Source of the DNA: Todiramphus chloris collaris
Taxonomy: Eukaryota > Chordata > Aves > Coraciiformes > Alcedinidae
Assembly: GCA_025345505.1 (NCBI GenBank)
Contig: JANVCC010000125.1
Span: forward strand, 4,447,441-4,511,440
Length of the DNA stretch: 64,000 bases
Direction: 5' to 3'
Shown: one piece after another, positions 12,498 through 24,761 of the stretch
Layout of the letters: the number at the start of each line of letters is the position of its first letter
Position numbering within the stretch: the first letter of the stretch is position 1
Program-made: the position numbers and the translations under genes
Notes under the pieces: model-generated
Seen by the model: only the letters and a program-made list of their open reading frames with translations
Told to the model about the DNA's origin: nothing
Database searches by the model: none

Positions 12498-15400
12498 AGA
12501 GCGTTATTAGTATGTTTGAAAGACGTGATAAACATGCCTCAGGGTTTTAAAAAACTTCATGACCCCCAGCTGGTTCCTCTGCCCCACTCCTTACTCTCAC
12601 AGAAACAGGGTCTTAGAGGCTCCTCTGCAAACTGTGAGTTGCTCGTGCTACAAGGAGGTGGGAATGTGTAAGTGACCTTTCTCCTGGCAGTGCCGGAGCA
12701 GTGATGTGAAATGGTGCAAGCATGTAATGTTCCATGATGGGAGAAGTTATCTTCCGTGCCCAGTGGCTGAGCTGAAGGGTGACCTGCTTCACCTACTTGC
12801 AATTTGATGGGGATGTTTGCTGAGCTCTCTTGCTTTCGGCTGCAAAGGAGTGAAAGGTGCACTTCCACTTTGAGCTCACCCCCTGTTCCTTTGGAGTTAT
12901 TTGGCAAGAGATAAATCAGGAAATGCTCAGTGAACAGACAGCCCCAAAGGGCTCAGCAGCTCCCCTGGATTCAGAATAATTTCAAAATAGCTCCAGAATG
13001 TTTTTTTTATGCCGTGCCAAGCCCTTCTCAGAGGACTGTTTGCACCCTCTCCCCTTTGCTTCAGCCAACACAGGAAGTTGACATTTTTAGGGTGATTGCC
13101 TCTACTCTGATTTAATGCCCCTTCTCAGCTGGAAACGCTGGAGCATGAAGCTATCCAGAATTCCCAGGTCCAGGTGTATCTGTTACTGTGATCCAGTTGC
13201 ATCCGTGAGGACTTTGTTCTTAGGAGATTGGTGTGGGTTTTGCTAAGTGCATCGAAGTAATTTGTACCTTTAAAGGACCGCATCTCCCTCTTGGTTACGG
13301 TTAATCTTTAATCCAGCATCTTCATCTTTGCCTGCAGCACCTTAATTTGGCTTCTTGATTTAATTTCATTTACCGTCTGCTACCTCCTCCTATTCCCAGC
13401 CCCTCTGTCATCTGCCTGATTTATTTTTCTTTGTCTCTTTATTTGCTAGCCCTGCACTCAGCCATTAAAATTTTCTGATTTAGGTTTCTGAGAAGCAGCG
13501 TACCCTGGAGCTAGTGTTTTGGTGGAGAGAGAGCCATCCTTCTTCCCAACCTGGCCCTGGGGCCTCCTGTACTCTTCGAGATAGGAGCTGGGACATCAGC
13601 AGCAGTGTTTGCTGTTCTGTGAAGTGCTACTTATAGGTAGACAAGAGGCAGTTTGTGGTTCCATCCCTGACTTTGCCATGAAAAGCTGGGAAGAGCATCA
13701 AGGTTGTTAGGGCCATTTCAGAGAGGGGGAGGCTGAAAATAAAAGAGCACGAGTGTCCAGGGATCTGGACCAGTGCCGGGATTTGCAGACTTATTGTTTA
13801 GAGCCAAGAACACACTTTCATCTTCCTCTTTCCTTTCAGTCACATGCACCAGCGTTCAAAATCCCCAGCCGGACTAACCTGCTGCCCTGTCATTGGCAGG
13901 GTTTGGTGTGAGCAGCCATGGGATGACAGTTGTGGTATCTCTCCATACCAGCTAACCATCCTTCTGCTCCGCTGAGCTCTGGTTGAGGGCTTCTCGAGGA
14001 TCTCCGAGTCCTTGTAGGCTCTTATATGGTCTTCTGAGTAGATGGAAGTGCTGGCAGTGAACAGATTATAGATGTTGCCATGTCAGAGGCGGCCTGACCA
14101 TGCCTTAAAGAGGACGTGAGATATCTCTTACCAGGTGTTTGTATTGCTCTCCCTGCCTTTGAACTGAGTGCCTTTGTACATCCTTGTCTAGCCAAAAGGA
14201 GTGTTTCCAGCCTGTTAACCACTGCCTGCAATGTCTTACTTTTTCTTTTTTTGAGCATCTGGTATGCTCAGCAAAAGCATTTCCTACCTTGTTTCCCCAA
14301 TCTTCCCAGGCATCCTTTCCCCTAACGCTTGAGCGTGGAACCATGATGCCCACCGCAGGAACCGGTGTACTCTGCTAATGCGCTCCGTTCCTCTGAGGGT
14401 TTTCCCTGAAATGTTTTCAGCACTTCTGACAAGGCTCCTGCTTATCACTTTGGTGCGCTGAGTATTGTCGTCTGCGTAACCAGGAAGCTTTCCTGGTTTC
14501 TCAGAAATGATTGTGGGATGCCTGGCTGTTGTACAAGGCAGAGAAAGAGGATTGCTTTGACTGCTTGTATGGGCTAATGCCTGCATGGAGCTGCATCCTT
14601 TTCTAAACAGAAAAACAGAATCCCATCTTTTGGACCATGATCCAGTTTGAGTCTTCCTAGCATGAGAGGGACTAACTGCATGAGCAGCTGGAGGTCTGTA
14701 ATGCATCAGGGATCTCACAATAAGGGAGAAATTACAGCTGTGAAGTTAATATGGCAGCTGAAAGGGTAAGCTAAATATTTTTGTCTCCAGCTGGAACACA
14801 GGCTCTTTCTACACATTTGCTACAGTAGATGATTTCAGGGTGGTGCAAGAAGTGGGTGACAGCCCATTCAGTACAATCCTGGCTCCCATTCTTGCCTTGC
14901 AAGACCTGCCAAAGAATTTCCATGTAAACTCTCCAGTCAAGGACAGCTGAGGAACTTCCTCTGGAGACAATGGTCCTGCAAAGCCTGGATAAGCAGCCGT
15001 GAATGTCATGCAGGGGTGGGAGGGAGACAGATACATCACTCACTGGTTTCACCTTGTCCTTTCTTGGAAAGGAGCCCTATATGATAATAAGACCAGCCAT
15101 CTTAATGCTCATCTTTCCATTCTCTAGTTGTCCCAGCAGTAGACTTCCTCCCACTCAGGAAAGTCAACTTCAGAAAGTCCCAACCTCTGTTTACAACATT
15201 TTCACAGTAGCTGCTGTTGTCTTCTTTTTCCGAAGATGATCCTGATATCTAATGAGCTATTTATTGCTCTGATATTCTGGTGTAGCAGGGAAGCTCCAAT
15301 GGAGCAACTTTGGCCCAAAAATAAGATTGGGAGGTATGTCCTGGACTTCTTAAATTGGAAGGATCCCAGAAATGCTGTAATGGTGCTTTTAGCCCTGGAT

Positions 15401-15930
15401 AGCAATAGTGAGTTTAAGAGCAGAGGCTGAAGTCTTAAACAGAGGCAATGTTGATCTGTTGTGGAAAGTAGTCCAAGGTCATCTTCTGCAGTCACTGACA
15501 GGTGAACTGACCTGATACCAGTGTTTGCAGAGTAGCTAAATCTGAGAATGACTTTTCTTTTTTCTTAAAGCCATGAAGTAATGGGATCACAGGGAGCTGT
15601 AGGCTTTTCTGTTTCCATTTCACAGGGTTCTGTAGAGAAGCTTGAAAATGTCATCTTTTAAAGGAGAAAATCCACAAGACAAAAAGACTTCAAATATGTT
15701 ATAAAAAAAAAAAAAACAAAACACCACACACAGAGAAAATCAACAACCAAAAAAATAACACAGAAACCCTCATGATACTTCAAGCTAAATTCCTGATGCT
15801 GTGTGTATACTGCGGAAGAGATCACATCTGTAATTATTAAGCAACACTAGAACTAGGGCCAGGAAGGAATATTTTGCCAGGTACAATGAGCAGGAGCTGT
15901 TGAACTGGCTTCCTATACAATGTAAAGCTA
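12498..15930. other. Non-coding sequence; AT-rich element near 13.2-13.5 kb
   Basis: 13,270-13,490 contains TTAATCTTTAATCC, CCTTAATTTGG and GATTTAATTTC motifs and low repeat content, suggestive of a regulatory element. An A-run lies at about 15,700-15,717. No exon was recognised. Confidence 0.45.
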
Positions 15931-16121
15931 GGGAACAGGCTGCCCAGGGCAGTGGTGGAGTCCCCATCCCTGGAGGGATTTAAAAGCCGTGGAGATGTGG
16001 TGCTGAGGGACATGGTTTAGTGGTGACCTGGCAGTGCTGGGGGAACAGTTGGACTTGATGATCTTGAAGGTCTCTTCCAACCAGAATGATTCTGTGATTC
16101 TGTTATTCTATGATTCTATGA
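15931..16121 (+). mobile_element. CR1 LINE, 3' fragment
   Basis: GGGAACAGGCTGCCCAGGGC, GATTTAAAAGCCGTGGAGAT, a TTGGACTTGATGATCTTG segment and a tail of three TTCTATG-type repeats. Only the 3' end remains. Confidence 0.93.
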
Positions 16122-17670
16122 ACATTGTGACACTTCAGAGGGATTTTCACATTTCTGTTCAAAAGACTAAGGGCAGTGTCTTTGGTTTCTACATTTCTTT
16201 CCTATGTAGTCCATGGTATCGGGTCTTCTGTATCAGAACTTTGATGTTCATGGCACATGTTGAGGATTGAGTGGCTTATCGAGTAGGACACAAAAGGCAG
16301 AGTGGTCTTTTTGGGAGCCTCACTCAATGAAACATCTGCCCTGTGACTGCCTTCAGGAAGGAAATTTGGCAGAGAAGCACATGAAAACTGAAATTGCAGG
16401 GTGTGGATCCAGTGGCTGAGTTCTCCTCTCCCAGCCAGCCATTCCTTGTGCACTGAGAAAGGTCTTTGGAGACCAAGGCATAGTGCCAGTGTCACCTGCA
16501 ACTGAGGATGTCTCCATTTCAGGCCTTCTGAGCTGTGGAGCAGGGAGGTAAAGGGGGAAGGGTGCTCATTAATTATCAACCACATGCTCTGGATTTTAAA
16601 CAGCAGAGTTGAAAGCCCAAGAGGCTGGTGATGTTGGGAAGTGCTGAGCTATCTCTCCGGTGGGATGGCGTGGCCTTCTGATGAGAGTCATTATAGCTCA
16701 GCGTCAGCTGCATTTATGGTGTCTGAAAAGATTATCTCCAGATAATCTTACGGGTATTTAGCCAGCCATATGCTTTATTTCAATGGTGATATGTATTTCT
16801 TTGTGTGTTTTAACATTGTTTATGTTAATTAAGGCTTCAGACTGGATGCTGCATATGGGCTGCTGCTTTTTGTTTTTTCTGGGGCTAATTTGCAGATCAT
16901 AAGTAACCTTGTCCCCTGCAAAATGCTCCAATTCAGTTAGCTGTGATTACAAATTCACAGCTGGGAAAAGGTCTTCCTTTTAACCTCCTTTACCTTTCTC
17001 GTCCTGTCCTTCCCTCCCTCCACACAGAAAGAAAAGGACCTGGAGAAAATCCTAAATATCCCTCATTTCCCATAGGTCATGAATCTTCTTATAAATCACC
17101 ATTGCCTTAATTCTGCTTGTGCCAGTTCTGAAGTAAATCAGCTGAGCACATCTGGAATTAGGGGCCTCTGAAAGAAAAATAAAATTAATATTCCTGCTCT
17201 AATTTTATTTTCCTTGCACCAACCAACTGGATCAATAGTAGGCTTTTTTTTTTTTTTTCCTTTTTTCCATTTTCATTGTTTTTTCTAAAGATTTAATTTA
17301 ATAATAGTTGCTAATCTGATTATTGATTCTTTTCTGCCAGCAGAAAATTGTTCTGTTCAGTGCCAGGTCTGTGCTGTTGGGGTAGAGGTGAGAAAAAGGG
17401 CACCAGTGCCAAACAACACTCACGAGTGATCTCAGCAAGTTGAGAATAAAGATTCACAGTGGCTCCAGAGACCTGGGATTTTTTGTCATTCTGGGAAGAA
17501 AACAGAATACAACCAAAGGATGTGCAGAAGTGTTCATTGAGTAGGAGGCAGTGTAGCTCAGTAGTTTCAGGGGCCACTGCTTGCTCCAAGGACCAGGGCT
17601 TTACTAGTGCCCTCTTACAGGACCCTATCCATTAACATCTCCTCTGAATGCCTCGGTTTCCTTGTTGTAC
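16122..17670. other. Non-coding, AT-rich, contains GATA palindrome
   Basis: Apart from the GATA palindrome at 16728 there are TTAATTAAGG near 16826 and a T run near 17246. The 127-codon - frame at 16202-16585 has no recognisable domain. Confidence 0.5.
16728..16749. promoter_or_regulatory. Palindromic double GATA site
   Basis: Two perfect 10-base inverted arms, AAGATTATCT and AGATAATCTT, are separated by CC. Each arm contains a GATA-factor motif (TTATCT / AGATAA), so two sites face each other. It lies in otherwise repeat-free, AT-rich sequence that could be a conserved non-coding element. Binding is not shown by sequence alone. Confidence 0.5.
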
Positions 17671-18240
17671 TATCACAGGATGGTTTGGGTTGGAAGGGAC
17701 CTTTAAAGGTCATCTAGTTCCAACTCCCCTGCACTGAGCAGGGACATCTGCAACTAGAGCAGGTTGCTCAGAGCCCTGTCCAACCTGACCTGGAATTATT
17801 CCAGGGATGTGGCATCAGACACCTCTCTGGGCAGCCTGGGCCAGGGTCTCACCACCCTGTGTAAAAAAAAAAATTTCCTTGTATCTAGTCTGAATCTCCT
17901 CTTTTTTAATTTCAAACCCTCACCTCTTGTCCTGTCACTACAGACCTTATTAAAAAGTCTGTCCCCATCTTTTTTACAGACCCTTATAAGTATTGAAAAG
18001 TCACAAGAAGGTCTTCCCAGAGCCTTCTCTTCTCCAGGCTGAACAACCCCAACTCTCCCAGCCTGGCCTCCCAACAGAGGGGTTCCAGCTCTCTGATCAG
18101 ATTTGTGTTTCTCCTCTGGCCCTGCTCCAACAGGTCCATGACTTCTCTGTGCTGAGGACTCCAGAGCTGGATGTAGTGCTCCAGGTGAGGTCTCACCAGA
18201 GCTGAGCAGAGTGGCAGAATTACAAAATCTTGTGAATAAT
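17671..18240 (-). mobile_element. CR1 LINE, reverse arm of an inverted pair
   Basis: Begins CACAGGATGGTTTGGGTTGG and ends at the 5' side with GCTGAGCAGAGTGGCAGAAT. On the - strand it encodes HLEHYIQLWSPQHREVMDLL and [17 protein letters not shown]. The copy at 19928-20338 has nearly the same protein remnant in the opposite orientation, and both share sequence extending past the usual CR1 motif (TTATTCACAAGATTTT). Confidence 0.93.
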
Positions 18241-19927
18241 GTTGGATTGATTTTAGTTCATATTTAGCTTTGTGATTATTTTTTTCCTATCTGGTATGAG
18301 CTCCTTTGTGACTGTTTTAGCAGCCAGTCAAAGATTTTGATTATCCTTTTTTTTTTTTTTAATCAGCCTCTTATTTTCAAAAGGTGCAAACCTTTTCATG
18401 TCTCTTTTTCCTTAGAACCATCCACTTTTTAATCCAACCCTGAGGTCCTGCAGAAACGGTGTCTCTGACACACTTGCTGCAGCAAAATGATTGCACATTT
18501 TTTTTGTCCAGAGCTATTGTGCAGAGCCGAAGTGTTTGAAAGGCGCTCTGGGGCAGCCTTTGGCTGGAAATGAAAATTGCTTTTGGGAATCCCACAAAAA
18601 GGATTAACTTTGACTTCATCTCTGGTTCATTCTCCAAATTAATAATCAATCTGCCAGCTGGACCCGTGCCAGGCACTTGCATGACCTGCCTGGTTAGTGA
18701 GGGGGGAATAGCCCATGTGAAGCAAGAAGCATCAGAGAACCACAGAATCACTGAGGTTGGAAGAAACCCCTGGAGATCATTTGTATTAATTAAGCCTCAA
18801 CTATATACCCCATTTTTAAAACCTCTTTCTGATCCATCCCTCTTCCCACAGCAAAGTCTCTCCATTTGTGCAGATTCCTATTTGGAAGAGCATTTCTGTT
18901 TCAGAAAGTCCTTAAGCATGTGCTTAGCTCCTGTTTAAATCTACAAGACAGTGCTTAATTGCTTTTTCCCATCAAGTGCTCAAATAATGTTCATAGTCAT
19001 GTCGTAACATATGGCGCAACATTTTCTTGTGGAACATCACTGGAATTACACTGGAGATAAATCTGACCGTAGAGACAGGACCAACTTGTCAGGTTTTCTG
19101 CTAACCCTTCCAGTACAATGTTTTTTACGCCAGTCTGCTTTGGGGATTACTACAATTCCTCTTTGACTGGCTTGTAATCAGTCTGACTACACTGTTCTCT
19201 AATATTCTGCCCACGTTTTCCCTTTAGTAGAGTTTCCTCTTTCTTCCATCCCCTCTTGAGACCGCCTGAGAAATAATTCTGCTTCCTTATTAGTGTACCT
19301 GGATTCAATATTTGTGAAGAACTCAAATTCTACTCTTTTTCTTTGCCACCGAGCTGTGAGTGCATGTCTGCTATTACAAACCCAGCGTACTTTTCTGCAG
19401 AGTCACAGGTTTTGCTGAGAACACGACGGCTCGGTGCTGATCTGCAGATGAAACCTGTACACAGAGGCACGTACACAAAACCACACACATAAACCTCTCT
19501 TTAAGGACCTGTTCATTAAAACCCCATTTTCTCTGCAGCTTTTAATCAGGCCCGTGATGATTTTGCATACAAATATGCAATATTCTCTTTTTGTATTAGC
19601 GTTTTTTGGTTGTTTGGGTTTTTTTTGGTAATTTGAACAGGTATCAGTTGAACAACCTTTATATCACAAAATTTAACGATCAAATTATTTAGGATTTGAA
19701 GTCTGTCCTGATCAGTGAGGCTTTTGGTAATACTCGCTAGCTGAACCTTTGTCTGGGCAGAGCACTATCTGCATCCAAAAGACCCAGACTCCCTCAGATG
19801 TCCCTCAGAGATCCCATTAGATCTCTCTTGGTAGCATTGAATATGTCATCTGCACCGGATGGTGCTGGGCAGGCCCAACCACTCAGCAGCCATGAATGGG
19901 ACCACCCAAAATCACAAGACTGACTTT
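18241..19927. other. Spacer between the inverted CR1 arms
   Basis: AT-rich single-copy-like sequence with one short CR1 piece (18737-18782). The overlapping frames at 18377-18938 show no domain. If transcribed, this would be the loop of the CR1 hairpin. Confidence 0.5.
18737..18782 (-). mobile_element. Short CR1 3' fragment
   Basis: Only the end of an element remains: GAACCACAGAATCACTGAGG then GTTGGAAGAAACCCCTGGAG. The motif order is that of a reverse-strand CR1 tail. The piece is too short to assign to a subfamily. Confidence 0.7.
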
Positions 19928-20338
19928 ATTCACAAGATTTTTGTAATTCTGCCACTCTGCTCAGCTCTGGTGAGACCTCACCTGGAGCACTACATCCAGC
20001 TCTGGAGTCCTCAGCACAGAGAAGTCATGGACCTGTTGGAGCAGGGCCAGAGGAGAGACACAAAACTGATCAGAGAGCTGGAACCCCTCTGCTGGGAGGC
20101 CAGGCTGAGAGAGTTGGGGTTGTTCAGCCTGGAGAAGAGAAGGTTCTGGGAAGACCTTCTTGTGGCCTTTCAATACTTAAAAGGGGTCTGTAAAAGATGG
20201 GGACAGACTTTTTAGCAGGTCCTGTTGTGACAGGGCAAGAAGTGATGGTTTGAAATTAAAAGAGAGGAGATTTAGCCTTAATGACCTTTAAAGATCCTTT
20301 CCCATTCAAATCATTCAATGATTCTGTGATTCTCTGAT
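19928..20338 (+). mobile_element. CR1 LINE, forward arm of an inverted pair
   Basis: Starts ATTCACAAGATTTTTGTAAT, encodes HLEHYIQLWSPQHREVMDLL and AFQYLKGVCKRWGQTF, then jumps from GGAGATTTAGCC directly to ATGACCTTTAAAGATCC, showing an internal deletion of most of the 3' untranslated part. Ends ATTCTGTGATTCTCTGA. Confidence 0.92.
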
Positions 20339-20638
20339 TTCATATTAATAGAGCTGTCATTTGGAACCCTTCCAGATGGAACTGAATCATAGAATTTTAG
20401 GAGTTTCTCAGCCACCACATGAACTAGAAATGAATTTTAAAATAATGAAACACAGGCAAAACCCAGAATCTAGGGTTGAATAATATACATATCATGTCCA
20501 CACTGGGAATAAGGTAATACTGGCACCTTGCCTGCATGCCATGAGTGAGGTGATGATCAAACCTTTAGGTGATGCATCAGTTACCCTTTGTGATGGTGAA
20601 ATTCCCGAGGAACCTTTCAGTCAGCTATCTCAATCAAT

Positions 20639-21196
20639 CATAGATACATAGAATGGTTTGGGATAGAAGTGGCCTTTGAAGGTCGTCTAGTCCTGCAGTG
20701 AGCAGGGACATCTGCAACTAGAGTAGGTTGCTCAGAGCCCCGTCCAAACAGACCAGGGATGGAGCAACTGCCACCTCTCTGGGCAACCTGGGCCAGGGTC
20801 TCACCACCCTCACTGTAAAAAATATCTTCCTTCTCTCTAGTTTAAATCTCCCTGTTCTGATTTTAAACCATCACCCCTTGTCCTGGTGCAACAGGCCCTA
20901 TAACATAATCTATCCCCATCTTTCTTATACACTCCTTTAAGTATTGAAAGGCTGTGAGAAAGTCTTCCCAGAACACCTTCTTCTCTTCTCCAGGCTGAAC
21001 AACCTCAACTCTCTCAGCTGTTCCTCACAGCACAGGGGTTCCAGTCCTCTGACCATTTTTGTGCCCCTTTGGACCCACTTCAACAGGTCGATGTCTGTCT
21101 TGTACTAAGGATGCCAGAGCTGGGTTTAGTGCTCCAGGTGAGGTCTCTCCAGAGCAAAGAGGCAGAATCACCTCACTCAACCTGCTGGCTTAGCCT
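20639..21196 (-). mobile_element. CR1 LINE, 3' copy
   Basis: Inverted tail TCATAGATACATAGAATGG, GAGCAGGGACATCTGCAACT, CTCTTCTCCAGGCTGAACAA and, at the far end, GGCAGAATCACCTCACTCAA. The coding remnant is interrupted by stops. It lies back to back with the forward copy at 21271. Confidence 0.93.
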
Positions 21197-21270
21197 GTCT
21201 CTTGCTATGTGGTAGCACAGGGACAGTGAAAAGAGGCTGGTGACTAGCTTTACTAGCTAACAAGCTACTA

Positions 21271-21698
21271 AAGGGTTTGGAGCATGTCTCCTATAAGGAA
21301 AAGCTGAGGGATCTGAGGCTGTTTAGCCTTGAGAAGAGAAGGCTGAGGGGAGACTTTGTTGCCCTCTACAACTACCTGAAGAGAAGCTGTAGTGAGGTGG
21401 GAGTTGGTCTGTTCTCCCTGGTGACAAGGGACAGAACAAGAGGAAATGGCCTGAAGTTGACCCAGGGGAGGTTCAGGCTGGATATCAGGAAGCATTTCTT
21501 TCCAAGAAAGGGTTGTCAAGCATTGGAATGGGCTGCCCAGGGAGGTGGTGGAGTCACCATCCCTTGAAGTGTTTAAAAGTCAGGTAGATGTTGTGCTTAG
21601 GGACATGGTTTAGTGGGTTTTTGATAGGGCTGGGAATAAGATTGGACTTGATGATCTCGAAGGTCTCTTCCAGACAAAACTATTCTATGATTCTATGA
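21271..21698 (+). mobile_element. CR1 LINE, 3' copy of a second subfamily
   Basis: Forward element reading [20 protein letters not shown] and [17 protein letters not shown], followed by GGCTGCCCAGGGAGGTGGTG and a double TTCTATGA tail. The 3' part (GACATGGTTTAGTGGG) differs from the copies with CCCATGGCAGGGG, so it belongs to another CR1 group. Confidence 0.93.
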
Positions 21699-22589
21699 CA
21701 CTTCCAGCATGTCCTCCTACCCACAAACACGTTCCCTCTGCAGGGCTCTAAGCCACATCCCAAACAAGAGCAGAGGTATCACAAGGATTGCAGGGTAAAG
21801 GGAACAGGTAATTTAGCAGATTTGTGAAGAAGAAGGGAAGGAGAAGAGAAGAGTTATTCTTCTGAGGACCTTAAAACCAGAGGACTGTATATGCCCTTTG
21901 GAGCACCCAGCATTGGAGTATTCTGAGTCGTTTAATAACTGGTAGTAATCAATTAATAATCACCAGTAGTAGCGAGGGCCAGATTTTCATCATCTATTAA
22001 ATGTCATAGTCAGGCTTATTCAGGTGATTTACACCAAGTTTCTGACTCAGCATGTCCCACAGCACCCATCCTTTCTGTGATTTATAGCAGCTTTTAAAGT
22101 AAAAACTGGATGGCTTTGATCCAATTGATTTCTTTGAATCCAAGAGGATAAATAAGCGGGCATCAAACCAGATCTCGTAAGAGCAAAGGGCAGGTTGGTT
22201 GTTTTGTTTTGTTTTGGGTTTTTTTATTTTTTTTTTTTTTTTTTCCTTGATACCGTTATGTGCTCTTTCTGTATGTGTATCTAGAAATGGGTATCAGACT
22301 GTGCCAAGCGTGGCTTTGGCCCTGGGTAGACTTTATTTTGATATTTCATTCACTGCTGGACTGTCAGCTCTTCTGCCATGAGAGTGTGAGATCAGGTGCA
22401 GCATCAACGGAGCCTTACTTGTTTCCTGATACCTTCCCTTGGGTTTCCAATTCTGGGAGACTTTCTGATGGGTTTTGTTTTGGGTTTTTTTTTTGTTTGG
22501 TTTGGTTTTTTACTTATTCTTTTGGATGAGATTAGTCCTGTTGATGCATAGCTCAGGTCTGTCCTAGTCTACACTGAAAGCTTGTTAAT
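21699..22589. other. Non-coding, T-rich
   Basis: Poly-T tracts near 22,219-22,244 and 22,483-22,512 with G(T)n patterns. No gene was recognised. Confidence 0.6.
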
Positions 22590-23026
22590 GACATGGACCT
22601 GTCCGCGTGAGTCCAGAGCAGGGCCATGAAGATGATCCAAAGGCTGGAACCCCTTTACTGTGAAGCCAGGCTGAGAGAGTTGGGGTTGTTCAGCCTGGAG
22701 AAGAGAAGGCTCTGGGGGGGGCTTTCAGTATCTGAAGGGGGCCTACAAGAAAGGGAGGACTTTTTACAAGGGGTAATAGCTTCAAACTGGAAGAGAGTAG
22801 ATTTAGATGAGATATTAGGAAAAAGTTCTTCACTGTGAGGGTGGTGAGACACTGGAACAGGTTGCCCAGAGAAGCTGTGGCTGCCCCATCCCTGGATGTG
22901 TTCAAGGCCAGGTTGGATGAGGCTTCGAGAATGGTCTAGTGGAAGGTGTCCCTGCCCATGGCAGGGGGATTGAACCTAGATGATCTTTAAGGTCCCTTCC
23001 AACCCAAGCTGTTCTATGATTTTGTG
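22590..23026 (+). mobile_element. CR1 LINE, 3' copy
   Basis: AAGATGATCCAAAGGCTGGA, GAGAGAGTTGGGGTTGTTCA, TGCCCATGGCAGGGGGATTG and a GTTCTATGATTTTGTGA tail. Encodes MKMIQRLEPLYCEARLRELG, the CR1 ORF2 end, broken by frameshifts after LSVSEGG. Confidence 0.93.
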
Positions 23027-24632
23027 AAATGAATAAAGTTGGGCTTTGAGAATGATGTTAAGGCAACTGCATTCACACATTTCAAGAGTTCACATTGCTT
23101 GGGGGCAGGGGGTGTAGGTGTGTGTCAATGTAAACATACTCGTATGTCTACTTGTTGTGAAAACCTGCTTACACATAAGAGGTTAAGATAATTAGGAGCC
23201 CTTTTAAGAGCACTTTTCTAGATATCCGCAAACCCATAAATGAAAAAGATAATCGCAGCACTATAAAACTCCCCTGCTAAACAGAAAAAACAACGAACCA
23301 AACAAGCAAAGACAAATAAACCAACATCTGCAAAAAAGCAACAACAGTCTGTTTTAAAGGGCAAGTAAAAGCTGTTGTAGAGATACAGACAAAGCATAAA
23401 TTGATAGCAAGCAACACAAATTAAAAGCCTGAAGAAGATAAGAGGGAAAAAAAACCCCAAAACAATGCGTAAGAATTTTGTTATTCAGGATGGTTGGAGT
23501 GACTAAAAAGGAAAATGTAGAGCATGCTAAAACCAGAATAAACCCTAATGGTATTGGATTGTTTCTAGCTAGAAATGACAGATTTATTTATAATAATGCA
23601 GAAATTTCAATAAACGCCTGTATTCTGTAATTGGAAGAGAGCCTGGTCACTTAATCCACATCCCAGGCTAATGAAAGACTTTTCATTACACCAGCAGCTA
23701 GAAAACATGCTATACATCATCTAATAAAGTAAGATATTTTTAAGAGAGTCGAGACGGGGTAATTTTGCGTGCAAGTCCTGTCAGAGAGCAGGATAAGGCT
23801 AATTGGGGATCATCGCTTTCTAGTAAAAGAAGGGTGGAAGTGCTCCCAGATTCTGGGGAGAGGAGCACGTGTCTGGACACACAACAGCCTCACCCCGGAG
23901 CCGCCCGCCTCGCATCTGTCTTAGGCACCGTAACACACCATCCGATACGGGATCCAAAGCACGAGGGGACTGTGGGTAATATTATGATTATAATTGAATA
24001 ATGGCATACTCATTAGAAAAGAGAAATTAATAGCAATCAACTTCTGGAAAATAGATCTTGTCAAGCTAAATTAGTACTTTCTATGAGAATACACGACTGG
24101 TTGGTAGAGTCTGAGCATTTGTCATTATTTGTACACATCACAAATGAGGCATTTGTCTTGGTGACAGCGCATCCACATAATGACAGGCTAACGCAGCTCT
24201 TGGAAACAGAGGCAGCACGGATAGGGGAGAATAAAGAATTTGTGTTCCCTCCCTCTTGATATTGGCCTTGGGTCTCGCAATCCCTTCCAAGAAGGGTGTT
24301 GGTGAACTGCAGAAAGCGCGTGGAAGAGACCAGAGAACAATGCCTCGACCTGAGAGTCTCCAGGAGATGACATGAGTTAGCTCAGTGGAGAGCATGTGAA
24401 GAGCTGACTGTCCAAGGAAGACAGATTCTTGTCCCATCAGCTGGATGGACAAGCAGTAGGGTCCACGTATTTCAGAAGCCCTTGATGGGTGCCAGAAAAA
24501 AAATGTTCTGTGTGTCGCTGACAACTTCTACAGTAAAATTAATTCCGAGGTTTTTCCTTTGTTTGATTTGGTTTTTGGTTTGTTGGTTTGGGTTTTTTTT
24601 TTAACTATGAAAAGTGCTTTAGTCCAAACCTG
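23027..24632. other. Non-coding, AT-rich, repeat-poor
   Basis: A-rich from 23,220 to 23,640. A stretch around 23,740-24,100 (GGATAAGGCTAATTGGGG) resembles a conserved non-coding element by composition only. Confidence 0.45.
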
Positions 24633-24761
24633 AGATCACAGAATGGTAGGGGTTGGAAGGAACCTCTGGAGATCATCTTGTGGCAGGGTCACCCAAGAGC
24701 AGTTTGCACAGGATCGTGTCCAGGCAGGTTTTGAAAGTCTCTGGAGGAGACTTTCCACAGG
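24633..24761 (-). mobile_element. CR1 LINE, short 3' fragment
   Basis: GATCACAGAATGGTAGGGGT, TGGAAGGAACCTCTGGAGAT and TTTGCACAGGATCGTGTCCA match a reverse CR1 end of the group with GGAGATCATC instead of AAGATCATC. Nothing of the coding part remains. Confidence 0.85.

Noticed and set aside
19859-20215. 118-codon forward frame
   Set aside because: It is CR1 ORF2 remnant joined to upstream intron sequence.
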